From positions 124,001-188,000 of the forward strand of contig JABVXU010000001.1 in assembly GCA_013365365.1 (NCBI GenBank): 64,000 nt of DNA. Direction: 5' to 3'. The stretch comes from Cruorifilaria tuberocauda (lineage: Eukaryota; Nematoda; Chromadorea; Rhabditida; Onchocercidae). This document shows positions 39,001-50,905 of the stretch, piece by piece (position 1 is the first letter of the stretch; the number at the start of each line of letters is the position of its first letter). The notes beneath the pieces are model-generated. The model worked only from the letters and a program-made list of their open reading frames with translations. It searched no databases and was not told the origin of the DNA. Made by a program: the position numbers and the translations under genes.

Positions 39001-42000
39001 TAAACGTGCTTTGAAATGAAAGAAAAACATAAAATGAACATTTATGGAAGTTATAAGCTTAAAAATTCCCTAAAATTTTTGAAAGTCTTTATAGAAATAA
39101 TCATCCAGCATTTCGAAACATTCAATTTCAGTAAATCTAAATGATGAGATGAGAAGATAATTTCATGGAGTGGAAGTGCAAAGGAAATTTAACTGGTTTA
39201 ACCAGCAAGTAATTAATTATTGATTTTTAAAGCATCGGTTCATTTCAATTCTTGTATGTTTTCAACTCCCATTTTAGATAAATTAGCAAATTGTGAGCAC
39301 CGAACTGAGTCGCTTTCAGCAAAAATTAGTACAGCTATTATTAGCTTGCAGTAAGATTGAAGAATCAGAAGAAAAAGAAGAGGCGAAAGAAAGAGAGAGA
39401 CAGACAGTCAGGTATAATTTCAAAAAAGATGGACTTTTTCTATTTATAGTTAGCCAAAATGGCTCTGATGTGGAAATTTTTCAATTAATGCAGCTGTTGA
39501 AGACAGAAAAGAAAAAGTTTTTTAGCCTTTCTGAACATTTTTTGCTCTTTCAGTGTATTTTTAAAAACTGAAAAGCTGTCCTCCCTTCCTTTCAATGCAA
39601 AATTCATCTTCCCCTCTTACTTCATCCTGAAAATACTTGAAATAATAGTTTAGTCATCTGTACGATTTCAGTTTCAGGTATTGTTATATAAGTTATTTAA
39701 TTTAACTTACTTGATTTCACTTTGAGCTCTTCCATCTCTTTCTTCGATTCGAAACAATTGAGAAGACCGAATTGATTGAACGATCAATCCATCCTTCGAT
39801 CAATCTGCAGTTCATGTTACCATCCATGTCCTTTCTTTAACTTTACAAAACGATCTATTCATCAATGTTTAATGTGTTAAACATAATTTTGATTTTTCAT
39901 GATATAATAATCTAAAGTTCAAAACTATTAAGAAAATAATTTATTCATCCTATAGAAGCAAATAATTATCACTAGTTCTTTTCTATTTTTCGTTTCCATA
40001 GAATTGTAATTGTAATTCATATCTTCCACTTATTGATGGCATAATAATTTTCTTAATTCTTTTTTATTAATGAAAGACTTGGATCTAAATTAGACTGATG
40101 AAATATATCAATCAAAATTTTAACTTACTCTAATTTAATTCTAAATTCGACTTCCACAATATTCCAATAAGGCAACAATGACACAAAGGTCTAATTGCCA
40201 CAACGAAGTTAAGAAAGGAATAATTGCAGAAAGACCGATCAATTTTAAAAACGAAATTTGTCAATTCTTACTGAAATTTTTTGTTGATTGGACAAGTTTG
40301 GATATCAAATTATACTACAAATTGTCATACATTTTTAGTAAGCTCAAATATACTTAGCAACTCAGACCAAAAACGAAATGCATTTCCAAGAAGTTAATTA
40401 TATCCATCAAATCTGTGCACATAGCAGTATGTAAATAGATGTGTGTAAGTTAGATCTTGAATGTTTGTTCACTTTTAAAAGCCTAACAAACAATGGACGT
40501 GTCTTTGATGTCCTCTTCTTTAGAGCCAACCTTTGCTTTGCAGTCATCAACATATAGCGTTTGCTGTCCTCTCGTGCTTTTCTTATCTGTAAACAAATCA
40601 TTTCCTTTTGTTTTCTATCTCATCATTCTAATAAATTTAATTTACAGGCGCTTAAAATGGAAAAAGACTATTCTGCTTCCTTTCAAAAAGACATCTTCTT
40701 AGCTTTTTGCTTTCATTCCCATTCTCTGCATTTATTTTTTGAGATATAAATTTTAGATTAATTTCAATAGAAGATGTAATTGGTTGCTTATATAAGTTAT
40801 GGTATCCTATAATATTGCATTCGTCCCTTATATTATATTACGATTTATTCCTTATTACATACCTATTCCGAATTTCACAGAAAATAAGTTTGATATCGAA
40901 TGTGCTGCTTTTGTTTTTGATTATCCAATATGATTAAGTGCATTCGATTATCTCATCTTAATTGATATCAATCCTATTTCAAACATCAATAAACATTCAT
41001 AGTTTATATCTGTTTACATTTAGTGCTAATTTGTTAATTATTAACTTGCTAATTATTGATAATTTGTCAATTAATGTTAATTACCAATCAAATAATTATT
41101 AATTGTTAAAGGATAGATGCCGTATAAGATTATTGATAAAATAAAGCTGAGGAAGCCTTACTTCATCGATCAGAACATTTGCTTATTTTCGGCTTGAAGA
41201 GGTTATTTTCAATTTTCAACAGAAAGCTTGAAGGCATCATCATCTTTACTACCGTATACTAACTAGCATGTATTCATATATTTTCTAGGACATTTCTCTA
41301 ATTGTCTCATGCTGCGATTGCATGAAATTTTCTAATGACATTCATGATCCGGCAAAGCAATAATCTCAATATAAATGTCTTAAACTGTATGATGGCTTGG
41401 GTGTCTTGGCCTGAATGCAAAAGCTGAACTATCAACTTCGTGAGTGATTACCCATTCTTGATGAAACGGTATCACATCAAGTAAGCTGAAAATAAATAAA
41501 TGATGCCTCTTCTGAAATGATTTCTGTCCTATCACATACCATAATACTTCATTTCTGTCTTTCCAATTGCATACAACTAATGTCTGAAATAGGTTTCATA
41601 TGGCATAAGTGATTCACAAATTCACTACTAACTTCATTATGTATAGGTTGTCATCAAAATTTGTAGCATGAATTGTTTGTAATTTTAAGTTTTACAATAA
41701 CTCATCAACAGTAGATCATACTACAAGTTTTGATTGAACTAAGCTATCGTCTTGATCTCATAACAAATAAGAAATCGATAAGAGAGGAGGAGTGTTATTA
41801 GATCAATCTTCACCTATCAGAAATTATTTTTGTAGATGTCTGGTGATGATTTGCAAGGTGGATCAGCACGACATCGCGGCTTCGCAGTGAAAGCTCGGGA
41901 AGTACTGTTAGAACCACCAGCTCCATTTGCAGTTGTGGCAGTAAGTTTTCTGTCAGATATTTGTTACCAAAATTTTTCTTGTCGTAGATTTCATTGTTTG

Positions 42001-45000
42001 GATAAAAGATTTTATTGGGTTTACAATTGTTATTGAGACTGTGGATACAATTCAGAAGCCTATCGGTGAAACTAGGAGATAGAGAAGCCGGTCTGGGTCT
42101 TGGATCAAAGAATAACTGTATTTAATTAAGATTCTGTTTTAATATTTAACTAATCTGAATTGTTTCCCTGTCATTTTATCTTTGAAATTTCTGTTTGGAT
42201 TAGAAAGTTCGATTCAATTTGGCTCAAAAATTATTCTATTAAGAAATATTATTCAAGGAGTCAATTTTTCAACTGAAATATAAGTTCGAAAAAAAATATT
42301 ATAACTGATACTGATTTGACAAAATTTAGTTACCATAATCCATCTACGAAACTACGAAAACGCCAAAATGCTAAGACTTGAAATCCTTAAATACGTATGC
42401 TTGAAAATTAATTCCTTTTGTTTACGTTTATTTATTTTAATCATAATGTTTTCAAAACTACGCAAAATCCTAAAAAATTTTTAAACCTTTGCAACAAATC
42501 AATTTTACAAAAATTTTAGGTTCATTTTACTGCTATGAAATAGTTAGGGCTATTATATAATTTCTTATATTATTTGTTATTTCTTTTCTTCCTTTACATC
42601 CATTTTCGTCGTACTACTTTTCCTCTCACATGGTCGAAGACATCGAAGATAAAATTAACTTAATTTATTTAAATGTTTTCATCATTGTCAATTAATATTT
42701 GAAAAGCATATCTTTAAAAGCATATCCGTAAAACAATATTTATTCAGGAAACCTCAGGTAACTTATCAGATGAATTCAGCGATCCAAAGTCACCACACCG
42801 TGGGTTTACGGCAAAAGCACGTGAAATGCTCGTAGAAAGGCAAACACATGACACTCATCATAGCTCAAAATGTAAGTTAATTGGCTGAATTACTCTTTCA
42901 AAAGAGATTTTTCACTAGTAAAATTGTAAGTATAAAATAAATTTCCACGTTTTTAAAAACTAATATAGATTTTTTCAATTTCTGTAAAAATCCGATTTTT
43001 AAATCAAATTTTTTTGTATAGACTATCCAAAAAAAATTTCATATTTTGTAATCTTGAGAATCTTTAGAATTATGAAATTTAATATTAAAAAATATAGCCG
43101 ACAAATTTAGCTCTCCTTGAAGCGATTCGACCGGACTTCGATATAAGTCACAAGCAACAACCAAATTCGAATCAAGCGGCTTTGACTAAATCACCGATGC
43201 AACAAGCAAATATTGGTGTGTTTATGCAAAAACAGTACAACGTAATAATATAAGTCGCAACTAAACTAAAATAAGTAATAGAACTTTTTCGTATTAGCTT
43301 TAGCTGGCACTTATATTATTGCTTTGCATTTTTTTTTTATCTAAAAAACGATTTTGCTCTCAAAGGTAGAAGAATTAAACATTTTTCATTGTTTTTTTTT
43401 ATTCATTTGGGTAAAATGTCAATTTGATAACACAGAATATGATAAATATTATAATAAACGGAAGTATGAGATATCAAGTAAAAATTGCATTTCGCTCGGA
43501 ATTAGATATGCATCGCATCCAGCTAATTATCTTTTCCTTTCCCCATTTTCCAAAGATTCCATATTTATGTTGTTGCTATTATTTCATTATTATTATTATC
43601 GTTATTTATTTATTTTACCGCCATTATTTATTAATTATTAATATTATTGTGGATAAAAATAAGCATAAATAAAATTTGCATATAACTAAACATAAAATTA
43701 CACTTGTCTCTCTCTTTTTTGTAAAATGTCCGGAAAAGTGCGGGAAATAGCTTTAGGATGCAAGACGCAAGATTATGCATTGGCTTAAATTTTGCAAAGA
43801 GGAAAATGACGATTTTTAATGCATTATTATAATTAATTTTAATTCTACTAACACAGCGCATGTAATTGAACAGGTTTTTGTATTTTCAGCGATGAGCAGC
43901 TAGTAGATGAATATATATTTTTTTTACAGCATCAAATATCTTCATTTTTAGTAGAAGCAGTGTAAAATAAAAATTTCATTTTGCAAACTAAATTTGATTT
44001 CCAAGAACTTCTGCATATCATTATGCACCCACGGAATAGAACAAGATTCTGTTTTATAAGAAGTGATGATATAGTAAAAATAAGACATTTTGATATTTTA
44101 AGAAAATCAACTATACCGATTACTTTTAACGCTGAACATATACCACTAAGGGGAATGTTGACTAAAGTTGATAATTCCTTAGTCGATCTTAACTTCAACA
44201 TTAGTGTCACTTTTTCGTTCATTATTTGAAAAATCTTTTGCTTTTACAAATTTCATTCAAATATTGGAAAAACTCATTTTAACGAAATCATGTTATGCAT
44301 AATTATTTGATCTTCATCATAGAATTACGTAATATGTCGGTGAATTTTTGAAAATTTGACTTGCATTTCTCACACATTTATTTTGACACCAATAGTGCCT
44401 TGTTTTTCCTCCAGCAGAAATTTGATCTGTTGAAAATGCACTCTATTTCAAACCACATAATTCCGCTTATTTTTAGCAACAGATTTACAACAAACTGTAT
44501 TAGATAAATGAATCAGTGAGATGTACTTCCTTTCTAATAATGTTGCTTGCATGTTTATTCTCAACATACTCATCATTCCTCTCAAAGCAAGCAAACTTTC
44601 AAAATTATAGTTAAATGTTAAAAGGAAAAGGAAAAAGAAGATGGAAATGTATTTGTAGGATACGAAAAGAAAGAGATAGTAATTCCACATTCCAAATTGT
44701 CAAGAATCAAAGCCCATAAATTGCTTGGTGAAACTGGTAAAACTCGGTCAGCTAACGAAATTTTTTACGACAAATGCATGAAACGAGTGCGAAATCCATC
44801 ATTACGCAATGATTTGCAGACTGCATGGTAAGGCGTCCTTTGATAATTTTTTTTCTCCTCACTACTATAGATTTTAATTTATAAATTAGGAATTTAAGAT
44901 CGTGAAGCGATAAAATGATGATCTCATTAGAATTATCTAAACACAAATCAGTGGAAATCCTCAGATAAAAAATGTAAAGAAAAGTATAAGCAGATGTAAC

Positions 45001-48000
45001 TTTTAGGATTTCTTAAAATGAAGTGAAAGAATGTTTAACCGTCAGAATTTTCAGTTTCTCTCATGGAAGTCTCACAGCAAGATGTTCAAATTCACAACGG
45101 TTAGTGATTGTATTTTTGAAGTTCACTTTCTTATCATATCCTAGAATTATCAATGAGCGACCAAATAATGAATGGCTGATAGCAGTAATCAAAAAAACCA
45201 ACATTAATAGACATTGAATGATTAATAGACAAAAATATCTAATCTATATTTGAACACAAATATGATAATATAATTGTCTATTAATCGCTTACACAGAGCA
45301 AATTTTAATAAATTTTTATATTAAGAAATTAAATATTTAACTAGCTCTAAAATTAAGAGCAAACTGCGGTATAAGTACTGACAGCAGCCTTTTCAGAAAT
45401 GATGGAACAGCTAAAATGATGAACTATGCGAAGCTTGACAAACCTGAAACAGATAGATGTCAGTCACAAGGAGGAAGATATTAATTTCCGAGCTGAAAAG
45501 TCAGAAACAGTGCAATGCTATTTAAATAAGTTGTTTATTTTCTTTTGATGCTGTGCATACATACGATCACTTCAAAATAATTCACAAATGAAAAATTTAC
45601 GTGATATTTTATTTTATTTTTTTTTTTGGATTTTCGAGACGAAAGATAGCTACCCATAATTCTATCTCCTCTAGTAAAAATTATGAAAATAATGCAGCAA
45701 AAATTTTTGTTAATTTTTAAATCAAAAGGAGCTTGATGAAACCTAAACAAAACAATTTTCGGATGAATTTTATAAAATTTATTCCTGAAAATCAAGAACT
45801 TTCACTGTAGTTATCAAATGATTTTTTTTCGCTTTTTTTATCCCACTATTTAAATCCGAAGTTTTTAAACCCATCTTGAAATAGTACTTATTTTATATGG
45901 ACTATCAAATCAGGCCATTGCTGTCCATGTTTGAATCAATAAAAATTTGAACATTCGATCGATATTCGAATAATATTTAAATATATCATGCTATAATTTA
46001 ATAAAGGCTTTCATTTTGTCATTTTTTTCACATGCTCTATAAGACTCACTGAATTCTTAAAATATCAAAGTTGTGAAATGCATTCAAATCTTCTGATTCT
46101 GTGTATTCCATAAGATTCTAAATCAAATTAAGACTTAAACGAAATTTATTCATCCATTTATTAATATAATTTTTAACTGATCAATCCTTATTCAATATTA
46201 AGCAATTAACTGTTTGTTTCTTTTAGAGAATGCTGAACTCTTGTCAACCCTCATCTGTTCAAAATGTATTCTTAAATCAATCTGCTGTCTGAGTTTTTAG
46301 CTAAAGCAATCTACAAATGCAATTAGAATTTAAAATAGCTTGCCTTTATAATTCCCTCACTACTTACCTTCTCGCGATCTCTTATTCGCTTCATACGAGT
46401 TGCTCACTCGTTAAACTATGAAAATATTATCAAATACGTAATCATAGCTATTTTATATTCATATTCTGCACCACTTTATCGATAAAACTACATACTTTTA
46501 CATTGTAAAAACGACAAAAATTCTTCTATCATATGGATTTATTACAAAATCAAAATTACAAAGTATTTCCATAATATAAATTTATCAGAATATTTCCTTA
46601 TGCCAAAATCAAGAAAAGTCAATAAGAAAGAACTAATAAATTCAACTAAACTGATAAAGGATGGAGATTGAAATTAAAAGCTCATTTCCAAAATATAATT
46701 TGCAGTAGAGTTGAAAGTCCGCCAATCAAACTAAGCAGTTAAAGGAGAAGTATACTGCTACTATTACTTTGATTATTTGTAATAATTTGCTTCATTTAAA
46801 ATAGCAATTGCATACTTTATTTTATAAAGTGAATTTTAGGTGAAAATAATTTCACAAGACATTTTAATTCCTATTATTTACATGCAAATTTTTCATAAAT
46901 GAATGTAGCATTTTCATTTTAATTCAGAGAGTCACACAAACTTTATCGTTGTTATCCAATAAGACCAAATGAATTTTAGCAGTCCACTCATAAACCGATA
47001 GTTTAGGATATTGCTTTGCTACAATATAAGATCACGTATTGCACAATGACAATGTCTATTTTGAATGTGTGGATTAACCCCGCCGAAGGACCGAAGGTTT
47101 TTAAGATTAAGTCTCCTAAATTTGGCAGATATCAGCATTTGGAAACAGTATGTGAACAAATTAAATGATAGGTGCTTTGATTACAGCATAGACAACAAAT
47201 ATTCTGTCATTGACTTCAAATTTCAAAAAAAGCGTGTCGAAAAATAACAGTCAAGTAAGTTCTGAACGTCACAATAAACCAAAATCCTTGAGAAATTATT
47301 TTAAAATTTAGCATTTCAGTTTTCATCGCCTTTTTAAATGTACTTATCAAATATTTGTTACAGTCATTGAAGAAAAAATTGTAATTTCGTGGAAAACTTT
47401 AAGAATAAGAAAAAAACATAATCAAGTAATAGCTATTTCTTGAACCAAATATTTCAAGAAGTAAAAGAAAATGAGGTGTGAACCTCATATTTTTTGTTAT
47501 ATAACCTACAAACAATATTTCAAACATATATTTCAAACATCTCATACATTCAAACATTCAAACATTCCAAACATCAAACATCAAACATCAAACACATACA
47601 AACAAACATATGTTTCATTTACAGCTGCACATTAAAGTTATAGCTACTGAAAATAAACTTAAAATTGGTATCATAAGTATCGCTGCTGTGAGATTATAAT
47701 TAAATATTTTATCATCAGCTACTTCATATCTGATCACACGTTCCTGTAAAAGTCCTTAATTACTTCATGTTTCATTTTAATAATCTTATTTATTTGCAAA
47801 GAGAATAGCTATGGCCATGTCCAGTAATTTCTGTTTATTCAATATGATAATACTTGAATTAAAACACTCCTTGATTAGATTATTGATCACCAAAATTTGA
47901 TGTATTCGTTTATTAAATCCCTTTGATTAAAATTGACATTTGAAATTTAAATATTTGAAAAAAATTGCTTTCCAACCAAGCTGTGATTGTATGCTACTAC

Positions 48001-49069
48001 ATGGAAAAATTGAGCAAACCTTGAATTTACATTCTAATACCTTAAATACTTTAAATACCTTAAAAATATTTATTCGTTTTCTGGATTTCGAAATGTTTTT
48101 GTAGAGAATCAACATAAGTTTTTTGAGATATAACTCTTTATATCTCTTGGCATCCAAGTAATCGCTGCAGCCAAAAAGAAATGATGGATTGATTCGTGAT
48201 AAAATATAATATATTATAGCAGTTTCGGACTTTTATCGCTTTTTAATTATCCTTCTTTTTTGGCAGTTCAAAGTTTCATGAAGAAATTTAAGCCTTGAAA
48301 TTAAATGTCCTTGTTCTTTAACGGTGCTGTTAATTTTTCATAGAAAATTAGCATAAAAGACATTTTCGTTCAGAAAAAATTAAATCTAACTCTCTTCATT
48401 ACAATACATGTCTTGCCGCTATTAATAAATCATTAATAAACAAGCAATGCTTTAAGATTCTTCTGAATCAATAGAAAGCTACAAGAATAGAGCTCGAGTA
48501 TCTCGAGTTTTCACTTACCTTTCATTAAACTGCCCGATACAATACCGTTTCGTCTGGCTGATTGTTGTTTGATATATTGTTATGTAATTAAACAAATTCT
48601 GTTGTAGAGAGGTATTTCCGAGTTTTTCTTCCAACAGAGTGATAGCGTATTTCTTCGGTTTAAGCAATCCAATAATGACTTGATCTTTACTCTCTGCATC
48701 AATTCAGATTTAATCATCAAAAAACGAATAAATACCAAAAATATTGAATAATTGAAATCTGAAAAATTAGGTGCAACAATGAAGAATAGATTATCAAAAT
48801 TTATGTCGCCTCTAAAAATTTTTGGTTTAACTGCCTAAAGGCTAGTTTAATTTTAATGTTGAACATCCTCATCTTTTTCTATTAAAAAAATAAATGACCC
48901 TTAAATTTCCCGATCTATGTTTAAATTACATCAGCTTTTCTGGTTTTTCTACGCGGTGGACCGGTTTGTAGCTGATCATAAAATTGATCAATGGCAATCA
49001 GTTGATGTTTTTTTTATTTCACTACTTAATGTCTCACGATTATTCACATACTTCATAAAAAGTTTTCAT
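36017..49069 (-). CDS. Gene H: split small-exon gene of unknown family with two possible C-termini
   Basis: Minus-strand exons chosen by splice sites and phase: 49069-49052 (ATG), 48971-48930, 48691-48519 and 45443-45383. From that phase-0 donor there are two consistent endings. The long one uses 42115-42025, 40586-40488, 38970-38919 and 36050-36017 (189 aa in total, ending DGDEQPEY). The short one uses 41583-41540 and 41485-41380 (147 aa, ending HPSHHTV). Both endings keep the frame exactly. The clearest coding block is exon 3, with IIGLLKPKKYAITLLEEKLG. An upstream LQTGPPRRKTRKAD exon is basic. Exon 3 needs a CAGAG acceptor, and later exons are short, so any could be wrong. The start lies 13 bases after a strong TTTCTTTCTCTTAG acceptor and about 25 bases after the stop of gene I. 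Family unknown. Confidence 0.45.
39278..39350 (+). other. Orphan exon-like block
   Basis: A TTTTAG acceptor, an open phase-1 block encoding KLANCEHRTESLSAKIS and more (24 aa), and a GTAAGA donor. It looks like a real internal exon, but I could not connect it to neighbours: its phase-2 donor does not fit gene G's first exon at 41836. It lies inside a gene H intron. Confidence 0.3.
41836..45217 (+). CDS. Gene G: orphan protein with a repeated HRGF-x2-KARE-x-L motif, interleaved with gene H
   Basis: Six exons: 41836-41940, 42748-42871, 43111-43215, 44659-44827, 45055-45099 and 45145-45217. They total 621 bases and encode 206 aa with all phases matching. The ATG directly follows a TTTTTGTAG acceptor, so the mRNA is probably trans-spliced right at the start codon. 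Exons 1 and 2 carry a repeat, RHRGFAVKAREVLLE and PHRGFTAKAREMLVE, each about 15 residues. Exon 4 encodes a basic, helical-looking stretch (KAHKLLGETGKTRSANEIFY) and the end has scattered Cys and Arg. No signal peptide or membrane segment is visible. Family unknown. An alternative last exon at 45397-45484 fits the phase but overlaps an antisense gene H exon. One exon of gene H lies inside intron 1. Confidence 0.6.
43981..44229 (+). other. Frame open on both strands inside an intron of gene G
   Basis: About 250 bases are open on + (82 codons) and on - (96 codons) in an AT-rich intron. The + product includes RKSTIPITFNAEHIPLRGM. It has neither splice signals nor a family I recognise. It could be another bacterial insert or chance. 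Confidence 0.2.
45218..48518. other. Mostly empty stretch inside a gene H intron
   Basis: Apart from the small gene H exon at 45443-45383, I see one exon-like block on + at 47046-47147: ATG, 34 codons containing NVWINPAEGPKVFKIKSP, then a GTATGT donor. No continuation was found. A degenerate minisatellite lies at 47508-47612. The rest is AT-rich without signals. Confidence 0.35.
47508..47612. repeat. Degenerate CAAACAT minisatellite
   Basis: About 105 bases made of repeated units related to TTCAAACAT, CAAACATT and ATCAAACATC, with shorter units towards the 3' end. A perfect inverted repeat, ATGAGGT-GTGA-ACCTCAT, lies just upstream near 47471-47488. Confidence 0.8.
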
Positions 49070-49082
49070 ACGTAAAATTCTT

Positions 49083-49107
49083 CTAAGAGAAAGAAAAATA
49101 AATCAGA
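49083..49107 (-). promoter_or_regulatory. Intercistronic trans-splice acceptor between genes I and H
   Basis: Between the gene I stop (49110-49108) and the exon edge at 49082 there are about 25 bases ending in TTTCTTTCTCTTAG on the minus strand. A pyrimidine-rich 3' splice site this close to an upstream stop, with no ATG between, is what nematode operons use for spliced-leader addition to the downstream gene. Confidence 0.45.
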
Positions 49108-50905
49108 TTAGGAATAGTTATGCAGACCGCTATTGGCAAGTTGTTCCACGTAAACGTTATCAAAAATATTCATCTCATAGAAGCCTGCATGATCGGATGT
49201 ATCATTAGTAATAAGGATAATATTACTATTCTCTTTCAGGAATAACGATGTACTTTTTGTCCTAAAATTTTCCATTAAAAATAATATAATAAAAATTTTG
49301 CACAACCAATAAAACATCTGATCTACATATCCCCACGCAAGCTTTCCGTTAGAATTAACTCCCAAGTAATACGTTTGAATAATCATAGTGCTCGAGATAA
49401 AACTTTTAGATTGACATCGTCTACAACCATTCTTCTCTGATGATTCAACAACAATTTCTTTTGAATTTATTAGAATCTTAAATCGTACGATAATACAATC
49501 GCGAGATTGAGACTATTTTAAATGTTATAGTTAAGAATTTCACAAGTATTAACTACTTTGTATAACTATAACTACGGCGGTTTTAAATGATTTCTAATTT
49601 CATTACTGAGAAAATTCAAAATTATTTATGAATAATGATTTCGATGTTTTAAAGTAATTGACCTGATAAGTGTTACACGATGCTTGTTGTCGAAATATGT
49701 AATTCTTTCAAATATATTATCCGATACTGCACAGAAAAAGCTGAAACCTATCTTGAATTGTATCAAATTGGTGCATGCTTTTCGCTGTTTATGAACAAAT
49801 AAGAGTTGACTATTTTCCGGTTCATCAAGATTGCAGTAGAACAGCCTACCTGTAAAATATATATTTTGTTCCCAAAAATGCAATATTCATTTTTGTATTT
49901 TATATAGCGAAATGAGAAATTAATATTATTCACTAATAAATGAAGATGATTAGAATACATATAGTTACGATATCAGATAGGTTGCTTATAATGAATTAAA
50001 AACATTTTAGATCGCAGAAAACATTGAAAATGAGAAAATCAATTTAGCAAATTATTTAAGAACATTAATAGTAAAAATTCGGATTGATAAGATTTTCTTA
50101 TTATTAATAACAACGGCATTAACAATTCTTAACTAAGATAAGCAATTGAAGTTATTTTTATTTCAACTAGAAATGTTGCAGGAAATGGGTATAAAAAAAT
50201 TTTTTAAGGAACAAGTTCCTGCTGTCCTCCAATTTCGTAAACTTTCTTTAGGATTTTTCCATTTTTGCGAAGAAAAATTTACAGTGAATTAATTAGTTTC
50301 AATCATTCAGTAACTTCTTAACAACAAACCGCTAAATTTCCATGCGCAGTTGACAACAACTGCAAAGCGTGCTTGACGCAAAAAGAGCACAGTTAGTTGT
50401 TTGCTTCGTAAAATATGAACGTTGACACCATAGCAAATTTTCCTTCGGTCTGAATCAATTAATTTTAATTCCTTCAGAAAATTTGAATTTGCCATCTGCA
50501 AAACAACTATAAAAGATAAAGAAATGAGCAGAGAAAATATATGCATACTATAAAATCCTACTATCATAACTTTTCTATTAAGAGTTTTCTGCCGAGTTTA
50601 GAAGTATTTGTTATTAGATCAGTCTTGAGAACTTTTTTTAAAAAAAAGCGTTTAATTTAAAAAAAAGAAATTTGGAATAACATTTTACTGTGCTTATTCA
50701 ATTTTATATATCATTCCATTTCAAATCTCACCAGCCATTGAGGCACTGCGAATATTGTGCAAGCACTTGTCACCCCTACGATAATGGAGTTATCATTGAT
50801 TGGGTTAAACTGATTTAGAGTGAAATAATTTCTGATACTACAATCCATTGCTTGTATAACAATAGAGAGATGCAACATTATTACAACAAATAACATTTGA
50901 AGCAT
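49108..50905 (-). CDS. Gene I: secreted protein of unknown family
   Basis: Five exons: 50905-50732, 50495-50330, 49849-49663, 49420-49307 and 49261-49108. They total 795 bases and encode 264 aa. The product starts with a clear signal peptide (MLQMLFVVIMLHLSIVIQA) and then a Cys-containing mature N-terminus. Later blocks, such as GRLFYCNLDEPENSQLLFVH and SFFCAVSDNIFERITYF, alternate hydrophobic strands with polar turns, which suggests a beta-rich extracellular fold. The junction between exons 3 and 4 is the least certain: the AG/A junction used keeps the frame, but a CAG acceptor 15 bases upstream would also work with another donor. No family recognised. Its stop is followed almost at once by the start of gene H on the same strand. 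Confidence 0.65.

Noticed and set aside
45397..45484. Alternative last exon for gene G (+), phase-compatible, ending SQGGRY
   Set aside because: It overlaps the minus-strand block 45443-45383, which is needed to join gene H phases (2 to 0), and gene G already has a good terminal exon at 45145. Kept only as a possibility.
47080..47130. Resemblance of NPAEGPK plus a nearby LADIS in another frame to a mitochondrial pyruvate carrier pseudogene
   Set aside because: Spacing is about 26 bases too short and the intervening conserved FFWAP region is missing; the single-frame reading with a clean donor is simpler.
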